A stretch of 64,000 bases of DNA from Paenibacillus piri (GTDB lineage: Bacteria; Bacillota; Bacilli; Paenibacillales; NBRC-103111): positions 124,001-188,000 of the forward strand of contig NZ_SMRT01000006.1 of assembly GCF_004354045.1 (NCBI RefSeq), written 5' to 3'. A model generated the notes under the pieces. It ran no database searches and was not told the origin of the DNA. It saw nothing but the letters and a program-made list of their open reading frames with translations. The position numbers were made by a program, and so were the translations under genes. Shown here one piece after another: positions 32,748 through 41,473 of the stretch. The number at the start of each line of letters is the position of its first letter. The stretch's first letter is position 1.

Positions 32748-35700
32748 ATGAAATCACGGCAAACGTATAACCCCCGGAAACAAGCCCGGAAAGCAAAGGA
32801 TGCTTCTGCCCGACCTGAAGCTCGAAAGAGTAAAGTTCAAGCCGAAGAGGACAATAATTCCACGGTTAAAACAGCCGGACCGGATGCGGGCGGCGGTGCG
32901 CTGCTCAGACGGCGGTTCGCGGACGGGATAATCGGTAAATACGGTTTTGCGCGGAGCGACTATTTAGGGCGCTTGTCGCTCACCTTCCGTGAGCGGGAAG
33001 CGGCTCGGGCGGGAGTCCGGGGCAATCGAGACACCGAATGGCGTTCGATCGTCGCCCGGCTCCAGCAGCAGTTGGATCAGCTGCAGCGCTCGGGTGCGCA
33101 GCATACCGTCACGTATCGGGAGACGGTGCATCGGCTCGAGCGGTGGATTCGCCAATATGGCGGTGAGCCGGAGGAACGGATGCGTCCGCGCTATCGAGCC
33201 GAAGCCGCTTATATGGAAGCCGGCAGTCATGGCACGCTTGCGCAGCGTAAGCAATTGAACGAGACTACGGCGGATAGCGTGCTGCCCGGACAAACGATAA
33301 AACCTGTGCAAGGGCGGCGCATTCTCAGTCAGGATCAAGAACCGGAGCGGGCCTATGAACAGCGGTCGATTCATGGAGAGCTGCAGCCGCAAGGCCCGAT
33401 GCAAGAACCTGCACAGCAGAAGCAGCGGGGGTACGGCGAGGATCGGACATCAGAACAGCCGCAGCCGGAGAAAAGGCGAGGCCGGCCCAGGAAGCAGCCG
33501 CAAAGCGAAGAACCGGTGCAGAGGCAAGCTAGGGGTCCGGAGCAAGGACAGGCCTGGAGTCAGGAACAAGCTCAAATTCGGAATCAACAAGATCAGAACC
33601 TGGATCGGGATCAAGGATCGGTTCCAAGACAAAAGCGAGTGCAGGATCATGAGCGCGATCATCAACAAGGAAGTCCGGCACAAGCTCAAGAGCAAGGGCA
33701 AAAACAGGGACGAGGGCGTAAGCGGGAGTCCGAACAAGCGCGGGGCGCGGAGAACAATCGCCGTCCCATGCAAAGTCAGATGCCGGACAAGGCTCCGGTA
33801 AATGAGCAAGCAAAGGAAATAAAGGTTAAGGACGTAAACGATGAACGGGTTAAAGGAATATTGCGGTGGCCCTTAAATCCGGAAGACGGCCGACCGATGG
33901 TACGGCATCGCAGCGGGCAATTGAGTCCTGGCGGACAAACAACCGCAGAGACAGCGCTCGTCCATGCAGGGATCAAGTCGGCACGCGGGGGTATCGCAGC
34001 GGGCGTTTTACGATGGGAGTCAAGCCGAGTTGACGATAGCGGGCAGGATACATCCGTTCGTTTCGCAACGGGACGAATAAATTGGCGCCCTGTACCTTCT
34101 TCCTTCCCAAACAACAACCGGCTTCCCGCATTGCGTCGGCGCACAGCCGATGGCGATGAAATGTCTCAACTCGCCGGAGAGGCGTTAAATGACTCCGGGC
34201 AGTCAGCAGTCGGACGAAGGCCAACGGCATTGATAAAGCACCAGCATCGTGCGGGAAAGGTTGGGATCAACCAGCAGCCATGGGAGGAAAGCCGCGCTTT
34301 CCGGGGCGGGCCGCTTTCAGGACAACACGGGTTGATCCCGTCGAACCGGCTTGCATATAGCAAACTAGGGATTGCGCGCTTGCCGGACCGGGATGGACGC
34401 GTGGGCAAGCGGTCATTGTCAAATCGCCGTTCCAAAGACGGCGCCTATGGCGGGCAAGCGGCTATTCTTGAACAGAGGCCGATGTTTACGGGCTTGCGGA
34501 AGCCGGCGGTCGTCGGAGCGGATTGGCAAATTCGCCGGCAGCACGGAAATGAACCCGGACAACCGGGGAATAGAGCCCGGAGGCTCGCATACAACGGTAG
34601 CGGCGCCAAGGAAGAGCAGAACAGGTCCGGGATGTTGGATCCGAATGATGGCATCGTACCTAAGCGGCACGAACCGCTCTTATCCGGGACTTATCGCGAC
34701 TTATGGATTGAACGCCGGACAGAAGCCCGGAGACGGACAACCTTCCGCGGCAATCAAGCTTATTTTGGGATGAAGGCTGCCCCCGGGATGCGCGCAGCGC
34801 AAGCGGCAGAAGCTGTGCGACCGAGGATACCGCAAGGCACCGAAGGAAGCGGCTTGATTCAACGGAACGCAGCAGGCGCTGAGCGGCCGACGGATAACGA
34901 TCCGACAAGAGCGCTGTACATGGCCGTTATTGGCGAAAGCAGCGGCTCAAGCGCCGGGTCGCCAACGGCGTATCGCTTAGCAGACGATGCGGCAGTACTG
35001 AGGCTGCCTAAGCGAGGCGGGACGAGTCCGGGAGCGGGTCTCCTCCGCCTGCTGTCGGAGGAAGGCGTGGCTCCCGCAGGGTCCGGTTTGGCGCTGATGC
35101 TGCATCGGACATGGCAGCATGATGCAGCATCGGCAAATCGGCCGCAGAGCATGCTGCGGCCGGATGAAGGCGGCAGCGGCGCAAACGCTGCCGGAGACGG
35201 CATCGTCCGGCGGCGTAAAGCGGCCGGACGGCGGGAAACGCAGCCCCGGTGGGACGAGGGGCTGCACAAGCGGCAAGCGGCTGCACAGCGACCGCAGCCG
35301 CTTGCCCGGGCGGAACAGGCGCTGCTGCGGCGCCTGCCGGCAGGACTGCCGGCCATGGAGCGCTCGCGCTTTGCGGCGGAGCGGATTTCGGCCGGCACGG
35401 CACTGCAGCGGGCCGGGCATCGAGCCGGCCCGGCTGTTCAACGCAGCGCTTCGGCTGCCGGATTTGAGCGGCCCGCTGCGGGTGCAGCCAGCCTTGTGCG
35501 GCGCACAGCCCCATCAGCCGAAGCGGGTCGTTACGGCCTGCATGGCGATGGCGCTTCGTTCAATCCGGCCTCCGCGCTGCGTGATTGGAACAGGCAGTCG
35601 GCCCGGTCGATAAAGACAGCTGCAGATGCAAGCGAGCCATTACGCCGGCAGAGGCCGACGTCCCCGATGGCAGGCAGTAACTTAACCGCATTCGGTTGGG

Positions 35701-38003
35701 CTGGACGGACGTCACCGATTTCCGAGAAGGCCCCGTATCCGATGTCGTTCGGGAATGCGGCGCGAATTGTACAGCGGTTTATCGGACAGCCGGCCCCGCT
35801 GTATACGGGCTCTGTCTTCCGGACAAGCGTCCTTATGGAAGGAAGTCAGGCGCAGCAACGCGACGTATGGTTCGCCGATCGTCCGGGAGCATCTCGTGCG
35901 TCAGCCGGCGTTGAACCGACGGGAAGTATCGCTGCGGCGCAGATAATGATTAATCGGGCGGCATTATCCGATAACCGCCCATCGTTCGCCGGGAGCCGGT
36001 TTGCGGGCTCCACATCGGCCACATGGAGAGATACAGGCGGCCGTCCTGTCAGTCGCTCCGTTGAGCTTAGTGCCAATGGACTTGGAAGCTTGATAAGCCG
36101 ATCAGCGGCTTTGCCTGCAATACGAACGACCAACGGCCCATTGTCCGTATCCGGCCGGCGAGCGTCAGCTGCCTCTGACGCCGGGGGGGATGCAGCGGCA
36201 TTATCGGCTGCGCGGCAATCGGTCGGTCCGGGATCAAAATCGCCGATAACCGGAACCTTCGGGGGCGGCGGTCGGATGGCAAACGTGACATCACGTGCTG
36301 GATATGACATAGGCGGATTGAATGTCCCCACATCGGCTATTATTTTGCCGAAACGGCTTGGTTGGACCCGCGAGCAGTTGGGCTCGAATGGAGCCGCATT
36401 GCGGACGCTCTCACGGGTTGCACGGGCTGCACTACCAGAGGTATCACAGCGAGCCTTGGGGGTAACATTGACCGGGGCTTCGCCGCGAGCGCGGCTGCTG
36501 CGATCGCCGCCGGCGATTGCGCATCGAAACGAGGCGCTGCCAGTGGCGACGCCTACGGCAGCAGCGCATCAGCAGCAGCCGACATCGCCGTCATCGGTAT
36601 TGCGGCGATCCGGCCAATCGGCGGCGCCGGCGGCAATGACAAGGCAAGCGCAGCCGCAGTCATCGCCGTCATCGGTATTGCGACGATCCGACCAATCGGC
36701 GGCGCCGGCGGCAATGACAAGGCAAGTGCAGCCGCAGTCATCGCCGTCATCGGTGTTGCGGCGATCCGGCCAATCGGCGCCGGCGGCAATGACAAGGCAA
36801 GCGCAGCCGCAGTCATCGCCGTCATCGGTGTTGCGGCGATCCGACCAATCGGCAGCGCCGGCGGCAATGGCAAGGCAAGCGCAGCAGCCGACATCGCCAT
36901 TATCGGTGTTGCGACGATCCGAACAATCGGCGGCGCCGGCGGCAATGGCAAGGCAAGCACAGCAGCCGACATCACCGTCATCGGTACTGCGGCGATCCAA
37001 CCAATCGGCGGCGCCATCGGCAATGGCAAGGCAAGCGCAGCAGCCGACATCACCGTCATCGGTGCTGCGGCGATCCGAACAATCGGCAGCACCATCAATT
37101 ACAAGGCAAGCACAGCAGTTGCCAGCATCATCTGCGGCACTGCAGCGGACGCAGCGGTTAGCCTCGACACCGATGGATTCGCCGCTTGCAGGTACCCTCG
37201 TGCAGAAGGGACGGGCACTGTACGGAGGGGGCAACATTGCACTGCGAAGAAACGACGGACTTGCGAAAACTCCGGGACATATCGCCGCAATGCCGGTTTT
37301 GACGGCTTCGGTGACCGGCAGTACCACGCCGCTTTCCCGTAAGCCGATGGTGCTGCAGGCTGCCGGGACGGGTGAAGCAGGTCCAGGCGGCCGGACAGGC
37401 TTGCGCGCGGCATTGCACTGGCAGGCGGAGCAGGCACGCATGGACCGCCTGCGGCAGTCCGCGGCCGGCGCAGCGGCGGCTCCCGCTTTGCCGCTGCAGC
37501 GGAGCGCCACGGGCTCCCCGCTGCGGCTTACGGCGGCGAGCCTGGCTCCTGCCGCCGGATCAACCATCGCGGCCCGCACGGCAGGCCGCGCCGCTCCCGT
37601 AGCGGCGGAACGCGCTGCGAGCCTCCTTGCCGCGGGCAGCGCCTCGCGGCAGCCGGCAGAGGGCCCGTTGGACCCGGGCCCCGGCTTGCTCCAACGGCAG
37701 GCCGCTCAGCCGTCGCCGCTGCTCGAGCACAAACTGCTGCCCGAAGCAGGCAGGGACGGCTACGAAGACGAGACGCTGTCGCCGAGCATGGACGTGCTGA
37801 GGACGCATCGGACGCCCGAGGAACGTCTTGCACAGCCTCAGTCCATGACGGAACAGCCGATCCAGCCAAATGAGCTGAGCAAAGAGCAGATCAAGGAACT
37901 GATCAAGCAAATTCCGCAGCTTGATGTGAACAAAATCGCCGATAAGGTCGCCCGTGAGCTGGAGCGGCGGATGCGGTTCGAACGTCAGCGGCGGGGCATG
38001 TAA
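32748..38003 (+). CDS. Giant low-complexity eCIS protein with 26-residue repeats
   Basis: A 1751-residue protein, largely predicted disordered, rich in Arg, Gln, Ala, Ser and Pro. Residues about 200-330 are Gln/Glu/Arg-rich; about 1274-1457 hold seven tandem units built on SPSSVLRRSGQSAAP then AAMTRQAQPQ. The last about 50 residues are different: EQIKELIKQIPQLDV, then NKIADKVARELERRM, then RFERQRRG. A similar C-terminal amphipathic helix ending in ERERRG-like residues occurs on proteins at this place (between tube 2 and the LysM gene) in other clusters, so I take that helix as the docking part. No toxin domain is recognised. It might be a tape measure, scaffold or lumenal cargo. It starts at ATG 32748 after AGGGGGGG. 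Confidence 0.8.
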   Translation: MKSRQTYNPRKQARKAKDASARPEARKSKVQAEEDNNSTVKTAGPDAGGGALLRRRFADGIIGKYGFARSDYLGRLSLTFREREAARAGVRGNRDTEWRSIVARLQQQLDQLQRSGAQHTVTYRETVHRLERWIRQYGGEPEERMRPRYRAEAAYMEAGSHGTLAQRKQLNETTADSVLPGQTIKPVQGRRILSQDQEPERAYEQRSIHGELQPQGPMQEPAQQKQRGYGEDRTSEQPQPEKRRGRPRKQPQSEEPVQRQARGPEQGQAWSQEQAQIRNQQDQNLDRDQGSVPRQKRVQDHERDHQQGSPAQAQEQGQKQGRGRKRESEQARGAENNRRPMQSQMPDKAPVNEQAKEIKVKDVNDERVKGILRWPLNPEDGRPMVRHRSGQLSPGGQTTAETALVHAGIKSARGGIAAGVLRWESSRVDDSGQDTSVRFATGRINWRPVPSSFPNNNRLPALRRRTADGDEMSQLAGEALNDSGQSAVGRRPTALIKHQHRAGKVGINQQPWEESRAFRGGPLSGQHGLIPSNRLAYSKLGIARLPDRDGRVGKRSLSNRRSKDGAYGGQAAILEQRPMFTGLRKPAVVGADWQIRRQHGNEPGQPGNRARRLAYNGSGAKEEQNRSGMLDPNDGIVPKRHEPLLSGTYRDLWIERRTEARRRTTFRGNQAYFGMKAAPGMRAAQAAEAVRPRIPQGTEGSGLIQRNAAGAERPTDNDPTRALYMAVIGESSGSSAGSPTAYRLADDAAVLRLPKRGGTSPGAGLLRLLSEEGVAPAGSGLALMLHRTWQHDAASANRPQSMLRPDEGGSGANAAGDGIVRRRKAAGRRETQPRWDEGLHKRQAAAQRPQPLARAEQALLRRLPAGLPAMERSRFAAERISAGTALQRAGHRAGPAVQRSASAAGFERPAAGAASLVRRTAPSAEAGRYGLHGDGASFNPASALRDWNRQSARSIKTAADASEPLRRQRPTSPMAGSNLTAFGWAGRTSPISEKAPYPMSFGNAARIVQRFIGQPAPLYTGSVFRTSVLMEGSQAQQRDVWFADRPGASRASAGVEPTGSIAAAQIMINRAALSDNRPSFAGSRFAGSTSATWRDTGGRPVSRSVELSANGLGSLISRSAALPAIRTTNGPLSVSGRRASAASDAGGDAAALSAARQSVGPGSKSPITGTFGGGGRMANVTSRAGYDIGGLNVPTSAIILPKRLGWTREQLGSNGAALRTLSRVARAALPEVSQRALGVTLTGASPRARLLRSPPAIAHRNEALPVATPTAAAHQQQPTSPSSVLRRSGQSAAPAAMTRQAQPQSSPSSVLRRSDQSAAPAAMTRQVQPQSSPSSVLRRSGQSAPAAMTRQAQPQSSPSSVLRRSDQSAAPAAMARQAQQPTSPLSVLRRSEQSAAPAAMARQAQQPTSPSSVLRRSNQSAAPSAMARQAQQPTSPSSVLRRSEQSAAPSITRQAQQLPASSAALQRTQRLASTPMDSPLAGTLVQKGRALYGGGNIALRRNDGLAKTPGHIAAMPVLTASVTGSTTPLSRKPMVLQAAGTGEAGPGGRTGLRAALHWQAEQARMDRLRQSAAGAAAAPALPLQRSATGSPLRLTAASLAPAAGSTIAARTAGRAAPVAAERAASLLAAGSASRQPAEGPLDPGPGLLQRQAAQPSPLLEHKLLPEAGRDGYEDETLSPSMDVLRTHRTPEERLAQPQSMTEQPIQPNELSKEQIKELIKQIPQLDVNKIADKVARELERRMRFERQRRGM
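36571..37118 (+). repeat. Seven-copy 78-bp tandem repeat in the giant protein gene
   Basis: Units of 78 bp (one of 75 bp) encode 26 residues each and diverge mostly by single-base changes. The copies start at SPSSVLRR seven times (one reads SPLSVLRR). The repeat also keeps other frames open and creates long spurious ORFs on both strands. Confidence 0.92.
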
Positions 38004-38068
38004 GCCTGAGGGAACGGATGAGGTACCGCATAATCGCCTGTTCGTGCGAAGGCTGTGCTTCGCCGGGA

Positions 38069-38202
38069 TGAGAGTACAAGCTTTTTCACCACAAGCTTTG
38101 CACAGGGAAGCATCCATATTTCAAGCGGCATTTCAACAAGAGGGGAATCCTGTGTACACTGCAGCGGACGAAGAAGCTGCTTACCGCGGCATCGCCGTGT
38201 GA
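38069..38202 (+). CDS. Possible 44-residue ORF in the gap before the LysM gene
   Basis: The 227-base gap between the giant gene and the LysM gene holds an ORF of 44 codons beginning MRVQAFSPQALHREAS. The ribosome site is weak (CCGGG) and no family is recognised. It could be coding or chance. Confidence 0.2.
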
Positions 38203-38230
38203 TAAATCGCGAAGGAGAGGTGAACCGCCG

Positions 38231-38857
38231 ATGGCACTCAAAAAAGCAATGATCATCGTAGATAAAGGGAGCAGCAAAGAAACGGTCGAAGTGCTGTTTA
38301 ACCCGAACGAATACTCGCTCGATACGAGCAACAGCTATTCCTGGGACAACGTTCCCGGTCTTTCGATGCCGATCGGCCAATTTGTCAGCGGCGGTACGAC
38401 TTCGTTGTCGATGGACATTTTTTTCGATACGTATGAGAAAGGCACGGACGTCCGTGAGTATACCCGGAAAATTTCCGGGCTGCTCGATGTGGATAAAGAT
38501 TTGCACGCCCCGCCGATTTGCCGGTTTGTATGGGGTTCGCTTGATTTCAAAGGCGTTGTGCAGAAGGTCAACCAGCGCTTTACGATGTTTCTCGATTCGG
38601 GGATTCCGGTGCGCGCGACCTTGAAGGTGACGTTTCTCTCTTGGTACAGCAAGACGGAGCAGCTGCAGCAAATTCCCCGTCAATCCGCCGACCGTACGAA
38701 GCAGAAGCTCTTGAAGCAAGGGGAGCAGCTATGGATGATTGCCTCCCATGAATACGAGGACCCGGGGCTGTGGCGGGAAATTGCCGATGCCAACGGGATC
38801 GATAACCCGCTGAAATTGCAGTCAGGACGCAGAATAACCGTGCCAAGGCTGGAGTGA
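38231..38857 (+). CDS. LysM-domain baseplate protein (Afp7/gp53-like)
   Basis: A 208-residue baseplate protein. The N-terminal domain opens VEVLFNPNEYSLDTSNSYSW and contains the SMDIFFDTYEKGTDVREYT segment typical of these proteins. The C-terminal LysM module (about 155-207) has the motifs LWMIASHEYEDPGLWREIADANGI and LQSGRRITVP. In related particles it holds the hub to the first tube ring. ATG 38231, with AAGGAGAGG 8 bases upstream, is the start. The hub gene starts five bases after its end. Confidence 0.92.
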   Translation: MALKKAMIIVDKGSSKETVEVLFNPNEYSLDTSNSYSWDNVPGLSMPIGQFVSGGTTSLSMDIFFDTYEKGTDVREYTRKISGLLDVDKDLHAPPICRFVWGSLDFKGVVQKVNQRFTMFLDSGIPVRATLKVTFLSWYSKTEQLQQIPRQSADRTKQKLLKQGEQLWMIASHEYEDPGLWREIADANGIDNPLKLQSGRRITVPRLE

Positions 38858-38861
38858 TTGT

Positions 38862-39953
38862 ATGGCAGAGCTGAAGCTTGATTCCGCCTCGTTTACGATG
38901 GGCGATTTGGAAACGAAATACAAACTCTTTTTTGCGCCGAGCTTTGAAATTGCGGTTGACGGGAGCAAAATCCCGGATGCCGTCGCCATTTCCGAAATCC
39001 GCGTCGAGAACAGCTTGCAGGGCGTCGCCGATTCGTTCTCGTTTCGGGTGACCAATGCGTTCGATATCGTCAAACGCGATTTTTTATGGGATAACATCTT
39101 TTCTTTGGGCAAAGCCATCGACATTAAGCTCGGATACGTCGACAAGCTGACGCCGGTGTTTCAAGGATACATTACATCTGTGACCGCCGAGTTTACGGAG
39201 GACGGCACCCCCAGCCTGATCGTTCGGGGAATGGACGCTTCTTATTTAATGATGAAAGGCGCCAAGTCCAAGTCGTGGGCAAAAAAAAAGTATAGCGATA
39301 TCGTGACCGAGATCGCTCAGGCGCACGGACTTAAAGTGCAGGTGGACGCAACAACTATGCAATATGAAACCGTGTCGCAAAATCAGATCGACGACTATCA
39401 TTTTATTCAATATTTGGCCGATCTGGTCAATTACGATTTCTTTTTAGTAGGCAAGACGCTGCATTTCCGCAAGCCGCTGACGGAGATGACGCCGGTCGTT
39501 ACGCTGGACTGGGGCACTACGCTGCGAAATCTATCGATCGATATGAACATTGCCGAGCAGATTACGGGAGTGACCGTACGGGGATGGGACAATAAAGAAT
39601 TGAAAGTCATAGAAAGCAAAGCCACTACGGTAACGAAGCTGGGCTCGAATTCGAAGACCGGCAAAGACATTATGAAAGCTCAGGGCGATTATATCGAGCA
39701 TGTGTATACGAATATCGACTCCGTGTCGGAGGCGAAATCGCATGCCGAGGCCCTTTTTAATAAACGTTCGATGAAGCTGATCAGCGGTCAGGGGGAAAGT
39801 GTGGGCATTCCCGAAATCCGCTCCGGCCGCTACTTGAAACTGGACGGTGTCGGCAAACGGCTGAATCAGCCTTACTATATTATAGCGGTAACCCATATTT
39901 TGGACGAAGGCGGTTATGTGACCCGATTCCAGCTGGGAGGCAATGCGGTATGA
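38862..39953 (+). CDS. Baseplate hub protein (gpD/gp27-like; Afp8 N-terminal equivalent)
   Basis: A 363-residue late-control-D-type hub protein, making the ring that converts six-fold tube symmetry to the three-fold spike. Visible features are SFRVTNAFDIVKRDF, GKAIDIKLGY, YHFIQYLADLVNYDFFLVGKTLHF and a final GGYVTRFQLGGNAV. Its stop overlaps the next start as ATGA (39950-39953), so hub and spike are translationally coupled. Afp8 and VgrG carry both parts in one chain; here they are split, as in phages P2 and many Gram-positive clusters. Confidence 0.92.
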   Translation: MAELKLDSASFTMGDLETKYKLFFAPSFEIAVDGSKIPDAVAISEIRVENSLQGVADSFSFRVTNAFDIVKRDFLWDNIFSLGKAIDIKLGYVDKLTPVFQGYITSVTAEFTEDGTPSLIVRGMDASYLMMKGAKSKSWAKKKYSDIVTEIAQAHGLKVQVDATTMQYETVSQNQIDDYHFIQYLADLVNYDFFLVGKTLHFRKPLTEMTPVVTLDWGTTLRNLSIDMNIAEQITGVTVRGWDNKELKVIESKATTVTKLGSNSKTGKDIMKAQGDYIEHVYTNIDSVSEAKSHAEALFNKRSMKLISGQGESVGIPEIRSGRYLKLDGVGKRLNQPYYIIAVTHILDEGGYVTRFQLGGNAV

Positions 39954-40675
39954 TGAATTACCCTGATTATATGCTGCGAGGGATGTCGGAGCCCGTATTT
40001 CCGAAAATCGACGGTGTCATGGTCGCGGTCGTGACGAACAATAAAGATCCCGAAGGGCTTGCCCGGGTCAAGCTGAAGCTGCCTCTGCGCGAGGCGGAAA
40101 CAGAGACCGATTGGGTGCGGATCGCTACCTTAATGGCCGGCAAAGACCGGGGCAGTCTGTTTATCCCGGAGGTCGGGGATGAAGTGCTGGTCGCTTTCCA
40201 TTTGGGCGAAATACGCCAGCCATTCGTGATCGGCACGCTTTGGAGCAAGACGCAGCCGTCGCCCAAAGGCAACGATAAAAACAATCTTCGCAAATTCAAG
40301 TCGCGTGCCGGACATGAGCTGGAATTTGACGATGACGATGCGGACGCGAAGGTTACGATCAAGACAAAGAAGGGCCAGACGATTGTTTTTTCGGACAAGC
40401 AGGATACGATCGATATTCATGAGCAGAGCGGCAACAATGCAATACAGATCAAAGGCGCTTCGGCCAATGAAATTACGATCAAAAGCAGTACGTCGGTCAT
40501 CAAGCTGAACGCCACGGGCGATGTCAGCATCGAAAGCTCCAAGGCTATAACGTTAAAATCGACGCAGGTCCAGATCGAAGCCTCCGCGACGATGGCCTTG
40601 AAGGCGGGCGCCTCGCTCGATATTAAGTCGGACGGAATCATAACGATGAAGGGCAGCATGGTCAAAATTAATTGA
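39950..40675 (+). CDS. Baseplate spike protein (gpV/gp5-like OB-fold and beta-helix)
   Basis: A 241-residue spike. The N-terminal OB-fold (about 15-95) has GVMVAVVTNNKDPEGLARVKLKLP, then WVRIATLMAGKDRGSLFIPEVGDEVLVAFHLGE. The C-terminal half is a repetitive beta region (residues about 115-240) with many K, S and I residues in short strands, fitting a needle. It lies under the hub. No separate PAAR cap gene follows; a DUF4280 PAAR-like gene at 56202 is the nearest candidate. Confidence 0.93.
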   Translation: MMNYPDYMLRGMSEPVFPKIDGVMVAVVTNNKDPEGLARVKLKLPLREAETETDWVRIATLMAGKDRGSLFIPEVGDEVLVAFHLGEIRQPFVIGTLWSKTQPSPKGNDKNNLRKFKSRAGHELEFDDDDADAKVTIKTKKGQTIVFSDKQDTIDIHEQSGNNAIQIKGASANEITIKSSTSVIKLNATGDVSIESSKAITLKSTQVQIEASATMALKAGASLDIKSDGIITMKGSMVKIN

Positions 40676-40706
40676 TGCCGGGAAAACGGCGGAGGGGGAT
40701 CAACGC

Positions 40707-41108
40707 ATGTCGGAAGCTTTTCTCGGAAGGGGCTGGAAATTTCCGATACAAGTCGACAAGGCGACGGGACGTATACGCATGTCGGAATATGAGGAGGATA
40801 TCGCCGAGGCGATCCGAATCATTCTCGGCACCTCCCATGGCGAACGCGCAATGCGCCCGAATTTTGGCTGCGAGGTGAACGAGTTTGTGTTCGGACAGAC
40901 GGACGACACAACGCTTCGATTGTTGGAAAGCAGTATCAAAGAGGCGATCCGGGCCTGGGAGCCCCGGGTGCACGAGGTCGATGTCACCGCTGTCCCCGAC
41001 CGGCAGGAGCATGGCAGAGTCAATATCGGAATCCGTTATTTGGTGCGGACGACGAATAACTTGTTCAATCAGGTATACCCGTTCTATATTCACGAAGGCT
41101 CGAACTAA
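40707..41108 (+). CDS. gp25-like baseplate wedge protein (Afp9)
   Basis: A 133-residue gp25/lysozyme-like wedge protein. The family motifs EDIAEAIRIILGTSHGERAMRPNFGCEVNEFVF and ESSIKEAIRAWEPRVHEVDV (near residues 33-90) are clear. It nucleates sheath polymerisation on the baseplate. ATG 40707 has GGAGGGGG upstream. The gene is followed by an unusual 366-base gap with repeats, then the J proteins. Confidence 0.95.
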   Translation: MSEAFLGRGWKFPIQVDKATGRIRMSEYEEDIAEAIRIILGTSHGERAMRPNFGCEVNEFVFGQTDDTTLRLLESSIKEAIRAWEPRVHEVDVTAVPDRQEHGRVNIGIRYLVRTTNNLFNQVYPFYIHEGSN

Positions 41109-41116
41109 ATGGGATA

Positions 41117-41197
41117 GCTCTAAAAGTCAGGCGAATAATCTTGACTGCGCAGCAGGCAGTTATTCATCGGACTCCTAAAAGTCCGGTGAACTATTTA
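41117..41197. repeat. Short hairpin/direct-repeat unit next to gp25
   Basis: CTAAAAGTCAGGCGAATAA (41119-41137) is echoed directly by CTAAAAGTCCGGTGAACTA (41174-41192) and inversely by TTATTCATCGGACT (41160-41173). A small ACTGC...GCAGT stem lies between. This resembles a small palindromic repeat element. Confidence 0.55.
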
Positions 41198-41392
41198 AGT
41201 TGAACCAAAGAACATCCGAGATAAACCTAATGAAATGGAAAAAGGGAATGGTCTTGCAGGCGAGTTTTGGCTTTGAGTTTTTTCTAGCCGGAGGCCTATA
41301 AGATCAAGGAAACTCAAAACAAGATGCCTGAAGCTGCAAGACTATCCCTTTTGGAATGCAATGGACACGCTTTATTGGTTCAACTTATATAG
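41191..41392. mobile_element. MITE-like inverted-repeat element
   Basis: A 202-base non-coding stretch with near-identical termini: CTATTTAAGTTGAACCAA at the left and the reverse complement of TTGGTTCAACTTATATAG at the right. Inner arms also pair: AAAAAGGGAATGGTCTTGCAG (41239-41259) with CTGCAAGACTATCCCTTTT (41334-41352). The whole forms one long imperfect hairpin. CGGTGAA occurs just left of it (41184-41190) and again shortly right of it (41398-41404), which may be a target duplication if the ends are slightly shifted. It has no ORF, so a partner transposase would act in trans. Confidence 0.65.
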
Positions 41393-41473
41393 TAATGCGG
41401 TGAAAAAATTTCATTATTTCGTAAAAGGGACGAGGCACGATCATGACAATGCGGACAGAGAGGGGGTGGATGC

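Noticed and set aside
36571-37118. CRISPR-like regular spacing
   Set aside because: The 78-bp units are in-frame coding repeats without unique spacers.
36362-37579. Long overlapping ORFs on both strands (326 codons on plus, 336 and 181 on minus) through the repeat region
   Set aside because: They arise from the 78-bp repeat, which keeps every frame free of stops; their translations are low-complexity and lack ribosome sites. The 1751-residue frame is continuous and fits the operon.
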